The notes under the pieces: generated by a model
What the model saw: only the letters and a program-made list of their open reading frames with translations
Told to the model about the DNA's origin: nothing
The model's database searches: none
Assembly (NCBI RefSeq): GCF_016907675.1
Contig: NZ_JAFBCJ010000001.1
Coordinates: forward strand, 3,038,001-3,102,000
Length of the DNA stretch: 64,000 nucleotides
From: Geodermatophilus bullaregiensis
Lineage (GTDB): Bacteria > Actinomycetota > Actinomycetes > Mycobacteriales > Geodermatophilaceae
Direction: 5' to 3'
In this document: positions 1 through 8,186 of the stretch, piece after piece
How positions within the stretch are numbered: position 1 is the first letter of the stretch
Layout of the letters: each line of letters starts with the position of its first letter
Translations under genes and position numbers: made by a program

Positions 1-2
1 CG

Positions 3-599
3 CTGGCTCGACCGGGGACCGATCGCTGCGTGTACGTCGACGGCGACACGTACTTCGTGCGCTCCCCGGCCGAGGTGCTGCGGCGGGTCGGCCCGGGCCG
101 CAGCGTCCTGCACCTGCGCGAGGGCTGGCCGCCGCCGCCCGAGGTCGCGGCGCTCGAGCACGTCCTGAGCCGGCACCGGCCGGTCGACACCGCCGGGCGG
201 CCGTGGGGGTTCGGCCCCGGTCGCGCCTCGTGGAACGCCGGGGTCGTCGGTCTCCACCGCGACGACGCGCACCTGTGCGGTGAGGTGCAGCACCTCACCG
301 ACCAGTTGCTCGAGCACGGGTTCGGGGAGCACTCGCACACGTCCGAGCAGCTCGCGTTCACCGTGTGCCTCCAGGAGCGGACGTCCGTGCGGCCGTGTCA
401 CGACGTGGTGGTGCACTACTGGCGCTCGGACCTGAGGGAGCCTTTCGAGCCCGAGCTGCGCCGCGTCTGGGCCGAGCCCGGGCTGGCGATGGCGGACCGC
501 TTCGAGCGCCTCTGGGCCAAGCGCCCCCGCGAGGCCCGCGCGCGGCGCATCAAGGGGGGCGTGAAGCGGCTCGCCTGGCGCCTCGGGGTGAAGGTGTGA
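3..599 (+). CDS. Glycosyltransferase-like protein, 5' end outside the window
   Basis: The reading frame is open to the left edge with no stop, so the gene almost certainly begins upstream; the GTG at 30 is probably internal. The first visible segment, VYVDGDTYF, resembles the DxD-containing strand of nucleotide-sugar-dependent transferases, where the acidic pair binds the metal and sugar nucleotide. The C-terminus is basic (KRPREARARRIKGGVKRLAWRLGVKV region), which would suit membrane-surface association. The gene is followed on the same strand by a Wzx-like flippase and further transferases, so a role in surface polysaccharide assembly is likely. Family assignment is tentative because the N-terminal half cannot be seen. 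Confidence 0.6.
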   Translation: MARPGTDRCVYVDGDTYFVRSPAEVLRRVGPGRSVLHLREGWPPPPEVAALEHVLSRHRPVDTAGRPWGFGPGRASWNAGVVGLHRDDAHLCGEVQHLTDQLLEHGFGEHSHTSEQLAFTVCLQERTSVRPCHDVVVHYWRSDLREPFEPELRRVWAEPGLAMADRFERLWAKRPREARARRIKGGVKRLAWRLGVKV

Positions 600-666
600 C
601 GCGCCGGGCACCTCGTCGGTGACCCCCGAGCGGGTGCAGTCCGGTGACCCGCCTCCTAGGGCCCTG

Positions 667-672
667 TAGCCT
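667..672 (+). promoter_or_regulatory. -10 box TAGCCT of a leaderless promoter
   Basis: TAGCCT matches the actinobacterial -10 consensus TANNNT. It lies 6 nt upstream of GTG 679, so transcription would begin at or next to that start codon. Confidence 0.55.
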
Positions 673-678
673 CGCGCG

Positions 679-741
679 GTGATCACCGACTGCCGGACGG
701 CTGCCGGCCGGGAAGGCACCAGCGTGGACGTCGCCCGTTGA
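679..741 (+). CDS. Leaderless 20-codon mini-ORF before the flippase
   Basis: A GTG codon sits 6 nt after a TAGCCT -10 box and opens a 20-residue frame beginning MITDCRTAAG. The frame stops with TGA at 739-741, overlapping the TTG start of the flippase by two bases (TTGA). The flippase start has no good Shine-Dalgarno sequence, so translation of this mini-ORF on a leaderless mRNA may deliver ribosomes to it. The peptide resembles no family I know and may matter only as a coupling or leader sequence. Evidence is positional; no codon-bias test is possible on so few codons. Confidence 0.45.
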   Translation: MITDCRTAAGREGTSVDVAR

Positions 742-2054
742 GCAGCCGGAAGCTCGGTCAGCTGGCCGGACGGGCCACCTGGAACATCGCCGACCAGATC
801 GTGTCGAGCGGCACGAACCTCCTGATCACCGTCCTCGTCGCCCGTTCCCTGTCGGCGGAGGGCTTCGGCGCCTTCTCGGTCGCCTTCACCGTCTACTCGC
901 TCCTCATCGGGGCCAGTCGCGCCCTCATCGCCCAGCCCCTGGTGGTGCGCTACACCTCCCAGGACGCGGTGGCCTTCCGGGCGGCGTCGCGTTCCGCTGC
1001 CGGAGCCGCCACGCTGCTCGGCATCGTGTCGGGAACCGTCGTCGCCGTGGCCGGCGCGGTGACCGGCGGCGCGGTGGGCGCCTCGCTGCTCGCGATCGGC
1101 GTGCTGTTGCCCGGTCTCCTCCTGCAGGACATGTGGCGAGCCGTCTTCGTCGCCGAGGGCCGGCCGGCGGCAGCTTTCGTCAACGACCTGATCTGGGGGG
1201 TCGTCCAGTTCGCCGCCGTGGGACTGCTGCTCGCCGTCGACCAGCGCAGCGCCCCGGCCATGGTCCTCGGGTGGGGGATCGCGGCCGGAGTGGCTGCGCT
1301 CATCGGGGGGCTGCAGTTCCGCGGCCACCCGCAGATCAGGACCAGCCTCGCCTGGTTGAGCCGGCAGCGTGACCTGCTGGGCTACTACCTGGCCAGCTTC
1401 CTCAGCGTCATGGGGGCCAACCAGCTCACCATGCTGCTGATCGCCGGCATCGGCGAGCCGGCCGACGTCGGGGCCCTCCGCGCAGCTCAGGTCGTCCTGG
1501 GGCCGCTCAACCTGATCGGCTACAGCCTCTCGGCCTTCGCCCTGCCGGAGATCTCGCGCCGGCGGCTCGGCGGCCGGACCGCTCTGGTGGCCGCGCTGGG
1601 CCTGTCCGGGCTGATCGTCGCCGCCGACCTGGTGTGGGGCGTGGCGCTGCTCGTGCTGCCCGAGGAGCTCGGCACGGCGCTGCTCGGGGAGAGCTGGGCC
1701 ACCGCCGAGGAGGTCCTGCCGGCCACGCTCCTCGGCGTGGTCGCCATCGGCCTCGGCTTCGGTGCGAGCACCGTCATGACGGCCCGCGGCTTCGCGAAGG
1801 ACATGTTCTGGGTGACGGCGCTGCTCGCCCCGGGTTTCCTCGTGTTCGGCGTCCTCGGCCTGCAGCTGGCGGGTGCTCCGGGAGCCGCACTCGGCCTCGC
1901 CCTCGCCCAGGTGGTCATCGTCCCCGTGGTCTGGTGGCGGCTGGTCGTGCTGCTGCGCAGGGAGCAGGCCACCGGGGACGCGCCGGACCGGCGGACCGAG
2001 GAGGACCTGTCGGCAGCGCCCGGGTCCGCCGGGTCGCCGTCGCGGCAGGCCTGA
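738..2054 (+). CDS. Wzx-like polysaccharide flippase
   Basis: This 438-residue integral membrane protein has about twelve hydrophobic segments, beginning with ATWNIADQIVSSGTNLLITVLVARSL. That N-terminal pattern (a short amphipathic start, then a helix followed by GFGAFSV) is typical of O-antigen/teichuronic-acid flippases of the MOP superfamily. Such proteins move lipid-linked oligosaccharides across the cytoplasmic membrane. Length is normal for the family. The hydrophilic tail after residue about 405 (EQATGDAPDRRTEED) is probably cytoplasmic. The start is TTG 738, overlapping the stop of the upstream mini-ORF. Transferases lie on both sides, so the likely substrate is the glycan assembled by this locus. 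The exact substrate cannot be read from the sequence. Confidence 0.85.
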   Translation: MSSRKLGQLAGRATWNIADQIVSSGTNLLITVLVARSLSAEGFGAFSVAFTVYSLLIGASRALIAQPLVVRYTSQDAVAFRAASRSAAGAATLLGIVSGTVVAVAGAVTGGAVGASLLAIGVLLPGLLLQDMWRAVFVAEGRPAAAFVNDLIWGVVQFAAVGLLLAVDQRSAPAMVLGWGIAAGVAALIGGLQFRGHPQIRTSLAWLSRQRDLLGYYLASFLSVMGANQLTMLLIAGIGEPADVGALRAAQVVLGPLNLIGYSLSAFALPEISRRRLGGRTALVAALGLSGLIVAADLVWGVALLVLPEELGTALLGESWATAEEVLPATLLGVVAIGLGFGASTVMTARGFAKDMFWVTALLAPGFLVFGVLGLQLAGAPGAALGLALAQVVIVPVVWWRLVVLLRREQATGDAPDRRTEEDLSAAPGSAGSPSRQA

Positions 2055-2055
2055 A

Positions 2056-2092
2056 CCCGCCGGCGCGGCGGGGAGCCCGCCACGCCGGCGGG
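2056..2092. terminator. Hairpin between convergent genes
   Basis: CCCGCCGGCG at 2056-2065 pairs perfectly with CGCCGGCGGG at 2083-2092. It lies between the stop codons of the flippase and the convergent gene, so it may terminate both transcripts. There is no U-tract, as is common in actinobacteria. Confidence 0.5.
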
Positions 2093-2115
2093 ACGGTGGT
2101 GGTCGCGGCGTCCGG

Positions 2116-3057
2116 TCAGGTGCCGGCGTACGGGACGGCGGCCGGCTCGGTGACGGCCGGGTCGAGCAGCCCGCGCTGCACCGCCCAGGCGCGGGTCTCC
2201 CGGGCCACCGCCGGCCAGTCGACGCCGCCGCCGATCAGGCTCGTCTCCATGTGCGTCGCCAGGTTCGGGTCCGCGGCGAGGAACAGCCTCCGTCGTGAGG
2301 GCCGGCGGTGCGCCCGCAGGTTGGTCGCCAGCCGGAAGGGCGCCAGGGCAGCTGCCCGCGCCCGCGCCCGGCCGTCGCCGTCACCGCGCCCGACGGCCTC
2401 GCGGGCGAGCGTGGCATAGCTGTAGGGCTCGAAGCCCTGCAGGAGCAGGCAGGTGTCGTGGTCCCGCAGCATCCGGACGTGGGGGACCATGCAGAACCGG
2501 AAGATCCCCAGGTCGTCGCTCAGCGCACCGATCCGGGCGCCGAAGCTGCTCGTGGTGCTGTAGATCTGGACCCACGCCTGGTCGTCCACCTGCCACGGCG
2601 GCAGCTGCCGCCACCCCGACGGGCGATGGGTGGGCAGCTCGTCGTCCCGTTCGGCGGGGTGTCGCGGGGTCGAGGCGTAGAGCGCGAAGTACTCGGCGTC
2701 GTCCAGGGTGGCGGTGGCCCGCTCGAGGCGGCGGAACGCGTCCTCCCGGTAGAGGTAGTCGTCCTCGCTGAACCAGACGACGTCCTCGCGCGGCCAGCGC
2801 CCGGACGTCGCCACCTGCAGCGCTGCCCGGTAGGACCCGCGCATGCCGACCCCGGGGAGCTCGACGGTCTCCCCGGTCGCGGTCATGAGGCGGAACCGGT
2901 CCTCGGGGATGGGTCCGTCGTTGACGTACACGATCTCGAGGTCCATGCCGTCGGTGGCCCGCAGGAAGGACAGGAGCCCGAGCAGCTTGCTGTAGTAGTC
3001 CGGCCGGTCCTTGGCGTTCTCGCCGCCGTGAGATCGGTAGACCACTCGGATCGCCAC
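2116..3057 (-). CDS. Putative glycosyltransferase-like protein
   Basis: The protein has 313 residues and starts at GTG 3057 behind GAAGGGA. It is soluble, with no signal peptide or membrane segment. The segments LEIVYVNDG and VVWFSEDDYLYR resemble the nucleotide-binding strand and the acidic metal-binding motif of GT-A transferases, but the family is not certain. The N-terminus (RVVYRSHGGEN) is unusual for GT2. It sits convergent to the flippase and is separated by 351 bp from the divergent GT4 gene, so a role in the same polysaccharide locus is inferred. It could also be a conserved hypothetical of unknown activity. Confidence 0.55.
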   Translation of the reverse strand: MAIRVVYRSHGGENAKDRPDYYSKLLGLLSFLRATDGMDLEIVYVNDGPIPEDRFRLMTATGETVELPGVGMRGSYRAALQVATSGRWPREDVVWFSEDDYLYREDAFRRLERATATLDDAEYFALYASTPRHPAERDDELPTHRPSGWRQLPPWQVDDQAWVQIYSTTSSFGARIGALSDDLGIFRFCMVPHVRMLRDHDTCLLLQGFEPYSYATLAREAVGRGDGDGRARARAAALAPFRLATNLRAHRRPSRRRLFLAADPNLATHMETSLIGGGVDWPAVARETRAWAVQRGLLDPAVTEPAAVPYAGT

Positions 3058-3408
3058 GCGGTGCGTCCCTTCGACTCGGATCGGCCGTCGCCAGGAGCGG
3101 CTCGGCGGTACGGCAGCCTAACCGGGCCCGGGCCGGTCCCTCGCCGCCGACGAGCCCCGTCACCCCCACGTGGGGTGGGCGGGCCCGGCCGCTGCACGAG
3201 GCAGACGACCCGCTCGTGCCTGTCCCCAGCCTCCTGACCTGCGTACTCTACAGTTCTGTGAGGGTTTGATTAGGTGCCCGTCGCCGTCGCCGACGCCGCG
3301 GCAGTGGGTGCCACGGTGCCTCACTCCGCGACCCCGGCCGCGCGCCGCGACCGACACCGGGGTGCCCGACCGTCCGTCCCGTCGCCCACCGAACCCAGGA
3401 GGACCCCC
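3058..3408. other. 351-bp intergenic region between divergent genes
   Basis: No convincing gene lies here. A frame open from GTG 3274 runs into the next gene, but its first 45 residues are low-complexity and the RBS-supported start is downstream. A locally AT-rich stretch at 3241-3272 contains TACTCT (3243-3248) and TACAGT-like boxes and is the likely promoter for the rightward GT4 gene. That would leave an mRNA leader of about 150 nt. Confidence 0.4.
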
Positions 3409-4695
3409 ATGGCGAAGAGGCCCCACCCGACCCCGCAGCCGTTGATCGTCGTCCGGGCCGACACCCGGGACGTGACGCTCCACACGGGTGCGGCCGAGGC
3501 CGAGGAGCGGCGCAGGCCGGACTTCTTCGCACTCCGGGATGCCCTGCAGGGCCGCATCATCGACGAGAACGACGTGCAGGCCAGCCGTTGGGGCCGCCTC
3601 GTCCGGGCGGTGGCCGGCACCTACGTCGCCCTGGCCGTCGTCGCCTTCGGTCAGCGCCGCTCGGCGACCGCGTTCGTCACCGGTTCGGAGAACGAGGCGA
3701 TCGTCCTCGCCTTCCTGCTCAAGCTGGCGCGGACGAGGATCCCGCTGGTCCTGCCCGCCATCTACCCGGCCAAGCCGGCGAAGTGGCCGGCGTGGCGCTG
3801 GGCCCGCGTCCACCGCTACATGTCCCGGGTGCTGGCCCTGGGGACGGTGCAGGCGGACCGGCTCGTCAACGGTCTGGGGGTGCCGCGGGACAAGGTCGAG
3901 GTCCTGCCCTACGGCATCGACACCCGGTACTGGTCCCCGCAGAGGGCCACGCCGCACGCCGCCACGCGGCCCTACGTCTTCGCGGCCGGGCTGCAGCACC
4001 GTGACTACTGGACGCTGATCGAGGCCACGGAGGGGCTCGGCGTCGACCTGGTCGTCGCGGCCTCGAGCCTGTGGAGCAAGAGCCGCAACGAGCTGGCCGA
4101 CGCGCCCCTGCCGTCCTGGGTGCAGGTCAGGTCCCTGCGCTACGGCGAGCTGCGCGACGCCTACGCCGGCGCCGCCGTGGTCGCGTGCCCGCTGGTCGAG
4201 ACGGACTTCCCCGCCGGCACGACGTCGATCGTGGAGGCGATGGCGATGGGACGGCCGGTCGTGCTGACCCGCGCCGAGGGGACGGGCGACTACGTCGTGG
4301 ACCGGCGTCGGGCGCTCCGGCGTGGACCGCTCCGATCGACGTCCGCGGGGCACGCGACCCGCTTCGCAGCGGAGTCCCACCAGGAGCAGACGGGCTTCCT
4401 GGTCGCTCCGGGCGACGCAGAGGCGCTGCGGTCGATCCTGCAGTGGGTCCTGACCCACCCCGAGGACGCCGAGGCGGTCGGGGCGCGCGCACGGGCCGTC
4501 GCCGAGGAGGTGTACAGCCTCGAGGCCTATGTCGGACGGATCGTCGCGGCCGTGCAGGAGGCGATGGCCGAGGCCGCGGGGCGGCGGGTCCCGGCCACCG
4601 CGGAGCCCGTCCCCGGGGTGTCGGGTCCGGCTGCCGCAGACGTCCGCCCGGTGCACCTGGCCGGCGCGGCGAGGGCGGACCGCGGGGAGGGCTGA
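3409..4695 (+). CDS. GT4-type glycosyltransferase (first paralogue)
   Basis: A 428-residue GT-B-fold transferase that would move a sugar from a nucleotide donor onto a glycan or lipid acceptor in the cytoplasm. The hinge region has VEVLPYGIDTRYW, the usual linker before the C-terminal donor domain. The C-terminal domain has ETDFPAGTTSIVEAMAMGRPVV, the GT4 E-x7-E-like region with the small residues before the EAMA helix. ATG 3409 was chosen because AGGAGG stands 6 nt upstream; an in-frame GTG at 3274 lacks an RBS and would add a low-complexity leader. It is closely similar along its length to the gene at 5823-7136. Acceptor and donor are unknown. Confidence 0.8.
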   Translation: MAKRPHPTPQPLIVVRADTRDVTLHTGAAEAEERRRPDFFALRDALQGRIIDENDVQASRWGRLVRAVAGTYVALAVVAFGQRRSATAFVTGSENEAIVLAFLLKLARTRIPLVLPAIYPAKPAKWPAWRWARVHRYMSRVLALGTVQADRLVNGLGVPRDKVEVLPYGIDTRYWSPQRATPHAATRPYVFAAGLQHRDYWTLIEATEGLGVDLVVAASSLWSKSRNELADAPLPSWVQVRSLRYGELRDAYAGAAVVACPLVETDFPAGTTSIVEAMAMGRPVVLTRAEGTGDYVVDRRRALRRGPLRSTSAGHATRFAAESHQEQTGFLVAPGDAEALRSILQWVLTHPEDAEAVGARARAVAEEVYSLEAYVGRIVAAVQEAMAEAAGRRVPATAEPVPGVSGPAAADVRPVHLAGAARADRGEG

Positions 4696-4708
4696 GCCCG
4701 CGGTCGGC

Positions 4709-5647
4709 CTACGGGTGTGCGTAGACCGGCCGGCCGGCCATGGTGGCGCGACCCGAGACGACGCCTCGCGTGTACGCCCAGTGCACGCGCGCCTCCTCGA
4801 GGTCGCGGGCCAGCACCCGGGTGACCACTCGCACCAGGTATCCGGCGCCGAGGACCGCCACCATGAGGTCCGCGGCGACGCGGGAGTGGTGCTTGCGCAG
4901 GTAGCGGGCCATCGAGGCGCCGCGCAGCCGCCACATGTCCAGGGCCGGCGCGCCGGAGCCGCCCGCCGCCTGCCGCACCCCGACGTCGGTGCGCAGCTGC
5001 TGCACCATGCCGCGGGCCCGGCTCTCGCGTCCGAACGCGACGTCCTCGTTGAAGACGTGGAAGTCCTCGTCGAAGCAGCCGAGGCGCTCGAACGTCTCCC
5101 GCCGGACGGCCATGCAGCCGCCGTTGACCCAGTCGACCTCCAGGGCCCGCCCGAGCTCCGGGCGGGCGAAGATCCCCGCCCGGGGGAACAGCTTGTGCAG
5201 TCCCGCTGCGTGCACGAGGGCCCGGCGGAAGGAGGGTTCCCACCCCGCCGTCCCCATCTGGGTGCTGCCGTCCTCGTTGAGCAGTGTCGCCGCACTGGCC
5301 GAGCAGTTCGGGTCGCCGGTCACGTCGGCGACCAACGTGGCGAGGTCCGCGCTGCTGGGCCGGACGGTCGGCTTCACGAACAGGAGGACCTGCGCCGAGG
5401 ACGTGCGGGCCCCGAGGTTCGCGGCGCGGGCGAAGCCGACGCCACCCCCGGCCAGGTAGCGCCCGTTCGGTCGGGCCTCCACCAGCTCGCGGAGACCGTC
5501 CGTGCCGTCGGAGTTGTCGACGACCGCGAGGGGCAGGTGCGCCGGTAGCGCGGCCAGCAGCGCCTCGACGTTCGTCCTGCTGCGGTAGGCGACGACCACC
5601 ACCTCCGCGTCGTCGAGCTCCTCGTGCACTGCTCCCGGCGTACTCAT
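4709..5647 (-). CDS. GT2 glycosyltransferase (rhamnosyltransferase-like)
   Basis: A 312-residue GT-A enzyme. Strand one is VVVVAYRSRTNVEALLAALP, followed by VVDNSDGTDG, the typical nucleotide-binding loop. GGGVGFARAANLGA is the characteristic segment of rhamnosyltransferase-type GT2 enzymes. VNGGCMAVRRETFERLGCFDEDF is the acceptor-side motif with the FxEDxD-like FNEDVAF. ATG 5647 is preferred over ATG 5665 because GGAAGGGG lies just upstream of it. The gene is inverted between two paralogous GT4 genes and ends 13 bp from the first one's stop. It probably adds a sugar, possibly rhamnose, to the same glycan; the sugar is inferred from family resemblance only. Confidence 0.8.
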   Translation of the reverse strand: MSTPGAVHEELDDAEVVVVAYRSRTNVEALLAALPAHLPLAVVDNSDGTDGLRELVEARPNGRYLAGGGVGFARAANLGARTSSAQVLLFVKPTVRPSSADLATLVADVTGDPNCSASAATLLNEDGSTQMGTAGWEPSFRRALVHAAGLHKLFPRAGIFARPELGRALEVDWVNGGCMAVRRETFERLGCFDEDFHVFNEDVAFGRESRARGMVQQLRTDVGVRQAAGGSGAPALDMWRLRGASMARYLRKHHSRVAADLMVAVLGAGYLVRVVTRVLARDLEEARVHWAYTRGVVSGRATMAGRPVYAHP

Positions 5648-5822
5648 CGAACCCCTTCCCGGCATGACTCTCAGGTCGCCGGAGGTTACCGCGGGACAAC
5701 TCCCCGCTCGTCACCCGACAGGGCGACCGGCACGGCGAGGCGGGTGTGACGCGCGGGGAAGGGCTTGCCCACGCCCACGCAACACCTGATGCTCCTCCGG
5801 TGCACAGCGAGGCGGAGATCAA

Positions 5823-7136
5823 GTGACGGCGCGGTGGTCGAGGTGCCGGCCCCCCGCCGTCCGCCCGGTCGTCATCGTGCGGGCGGAGGTGGACGACCCC
5901 GCGTTCCACGGGGGCGGCCCCGGGCGGGAGGACGAGCGGAGGACCGACTTCACCCTCATCACCGAACGGCTCGCCGCGCGCAACGTGGACCTCGGTGACG
6001 TCCGGGCCAGCCGGCTCGCCCGGCTGGTGCAGGCGCTGGCCGGGGACTACGCCGCGCTCGCCGTCGTCGCCTTCCGCCGGCGCGACGCGACCTCGGCCTA
6101 CTTCTCGTCCTCGGAGAACGAGGCGATCGTCCTGGCCCTGCTCCTGCGGCTGGCGCGCCGCCGGATCCCGGTCGTCGCCATCGGGCACTACCCGGCCAAG
6201 ACGTCGAAGTGGGTGCTCTGGCGGTGGTTGCGGCTGCACGAGTGGCTGTACCGCCTGATGCCGCTCGGCTCCGTGCAGGCCGAGCGGCTGACCAACGGCC
6301 TCGGCGTCCCGCCGGCGAAGGTCGAGGTGCTGCCCCTCGGGATCGACACGCGGTACTGGGACCCCGCCCGCGCGACGACGCCTGCCCCGGCCCGGCCCTA
6401 CGTCTTCGCGGCGGGTCTCCAGCACCGCGACTACCGCACGCTGGTCCGGGCGGTCGACGGGCTGGGGGTCGACCTGCTCATCGGGGCGGCGAGCCCGTGG
6501 GCGACCACGCAGAACGCCCTCGACGGCGAGGTCCTCCCGTCGTGGGTGCGGATCGAGTCACCCGACGTCCGCCGGCTCCGGGACTGCTACGCAGGGGCGG
6601 CCGTCGTCGTCACCCCGGTGGTGGAGACCGACTTCCCGGCGGGGACCACCGCGGTGCTCGAGGGCATGGCCATGCGGCGGCCGGTCGTGGTGACCCGGGT
6701 CGAGGGCACCGGCGACCACGTGGCCGACCGGCGGAAGGTGCTGCGCAAGGGGCCGGCGCGACAGACGTCGGGGGTCTACGCGGCGCGTTACGGCTCGCTG
6801 GGGGTGCAGGGGCAGACCGGCTTCTTCTACCCGCCCGGCGACGCGGACGAGCTGCGCTCCATCCTCCGCTACGTCCTCGACCACCCCGCCGAGACGGCCG
6901 TCATCGCGGCGCGGGCCAGACGCGTCGTCGAGGAGGTGCACAGTCTCGAGGGCTACGTCGACCGGATCGTGGGGGCCGTCCGCGACGGGATCGCCGAGTG
7001 GTACCAGGCGGGTGCTCACGAGCCGGCCCGCGAGGTGCCTCCGAGCGTCTCCGAGGAGCCGGACGGCCGGCAGGACGAGACGATCACCCTCCGGGATGCC
7101 GGCGACCGGCACGTCGAGGAGTCAGCGACCAGCTGA
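5823..7136 (+). CDS. GT4-type glycosyltransferase (second paralogue)
   Basis: A 437-residue protein closely similar to the product of 3409-4695, sharing SENEAIVLA, VEVLPLGIDTRYW, GLQHRDY and ETDFPAGTTAVLEGMAMRRPVV. It is expected to catalyse a related sugar transfer. GTG 5823 has GGAG five to six bases upstream. The N-terminus (TARWSRCRPPAVRP) is shorter and diverged from its paralogue, and a hydrophilic tail of about 40 residues follows the conserved domain. Its last 15 bp overlap the convergent PHP gene. The pair probably arose by duplication with the GT2 gene inserted or inverted between them. Confidence 0.8.
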   Translation: MTARWSRCRPPAVRPVVIVRAEVDDPAFHGGGPGREDERRTDFTLITERLAARNVDLGDVRASRLARLVQALAGDYAALAVVAFRRRDATSAYFSSSENEAIVLALLLRLARRRIPVVAIGHYPAKTSKWVLWRWLRLHEWLYRLMPLGSVQAERLTNGLGVPPAKVEVLPLGIDTRYWDPARATTPAPARPYVFAAGLQHRDYRTLVRAVDGLGVDLLIGAASPWATTQNALDGEVLPSWVRIESPDVRRLRDCYAGAAVVVTPVVETDFPAGTTAVLEGMAMRRPVVVTRVEGTGDHVADRRKVLRKGPARQTSGVYAARYGSLGVQGQTGFFYPPGDADELRSILRYVLDHPAETAVIAARARRVVEEVHSLEGYVDRIVGAVRDGIAEWYQAGAHEPAREVPPSVSEEPDGRQDETITLRDAGDRHVEESATS

Positions 7137-8186
7137 TCCGCCGGATCGGTCCAGCAGCTCGTCGGCGCTCCGGGCGTTGACCACCCGCTCGACCGGGACG
7201 CCGGTCTCCACCGCCCGCTCGCAGCCGTTGCCCTGCCAGTCGAGCTGGCCGGGGGCGTGCGCGTCGGTGTCGATCGCGAACTCGCAGCCCAGCTGCACGG
7301 CCAGGTTCAGCAGCCGCAGCGGCGGGTCGAGCCGCTCGGGCCGGGAGTTGATCTCGACGGCGGTGCCGTGCTCGACGCAGGCGTCGAAGACGGCCTCGGC
7401 GTCGAAGCTGCTCTCCGGGCGCGGGCGCTGCCGTCGTCCCTCCCGCTGCTCGCGGGGGATCAGCAGCCGGCCGGTGCAGTGCCCGAGCACGTCGGTGTGC
7501 GGGTTCTCGACGGCGGTGAGCATGCGCTCGGTCATCGCCGCGCTGTCGGCGCGCAGGTCGGAGTGGACGCTGGCGACGACGACGTCGAGGCGGCCGAGCA
7601 GCTCGTCGGTCTGGTCGAGGCTGCCGTCGGCGTTGATGTCGCACTCGATGCCGGTGAGGATGCGGAACGGGGCCAGCTCCGCGTTGAGCTCCGCGACGAC
7701 GTCGAGCTGGCGCTCCAGCCGCGCCGCCGTCAGCCCGTTGGCCACGGTCAGCCGCGGGGAGTGGTCGGTGAGCGCCATGTACTCGTGGCCCAGGGCGATG
7801 GCGGCCTCGGCCATCTCGCGGATGGGGCTGCCGCCGTCGGACCAGTCCGAGTGCACGTGCAGGTCGCCGCGCAGCGCGGCGCGGAACTCGGCGACGTCGT
7901 CGGCCAGCGGCACCAGCTCGGTGTAGGCGTCCTCGAGCCGGGCCAGGTACTCGGGGACCTCGCCGGCGTGCGCCTGCACGATCGCGGCGCCGGTCTTGGG
8001 GCCGATGCCGCGCAGGTCGGTGAGCGTCCGGGTGCGGATCCGCCGGTCGAGCTCGTCGGGACCGATGGTGTCGACGACGGCGGCCGCGGTCCGGAAGGCG
8101 GCGACCCGGTGGGTGGGCTCGCGGGCGCGCTCCAGGAGGAAGGCGATCCTCCGGAGCGCGGCCGCGGGCGGGAGTGGCGTGCTCAG
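7122..8186 (-). CDS. PHP-domain phosphoesterase with helix-hairpin-helix region
   Basis: A 354-residue protein. Residues 1-110 contain a helix-hairpin-helix DNA-binding region (LTDLRGIGPKTGAAIVQAH). A PHP domain follows with its metal ligands: GDLHVHSDWSDGG, ALTDHSP, GIECDI, VASVHSD, LGHCTG and DTDAHA. The order matches the C-terminal part of bacterial PolX, but the polymerase palm is absent (PolX is about 570 residues). A metal-dependent phosphoesterase or nuclease acting on DNA ends is therefore likely rather than a polymerase. No ATG, GTG or TTG precedes the conserved first helix, so CTG 8186, which overlaps the TGA of the upstream gene (CTGA), is the probable start and would depend on coupling. 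Confidence 0.8.
   Translation of the reverse strand: MSTPLPPAAALRRIAFLLERAREPTHRVAAFRTAAAVVDTIGPDELDRRIRTRTLTDLRGIGPKTGAAIVQAHAGEVPEYLARLEDAYTELVPLADDVAEFRAALRGDLHVHSDWSDGGSPIREMAEAAIALGHEYMALTDHSPRLTVANGLTAARLERQLDVVAELNAELAPFRILTGIECDINADGSLDQTDELLGRLDVVVASVHSDLRADSAAMTERMLTAVENPHTDVLGHCTGRLLIPREQREGRRQRPRPESSFDAEAVFDACVEHGTAVEINSRPERLDPPLRLLNLAVQLGCEFAIDTDAHAPGQLDWQGNGCERAVETGVPVERVVNARSADELLDRSGGSAGR

Noticed and set aside
3160..5295. 711-codon minus-strand frame across the first GT4 gene
   Set aside because: Low-complexity translation opposite a clear glycosyltransferase; no start signal.
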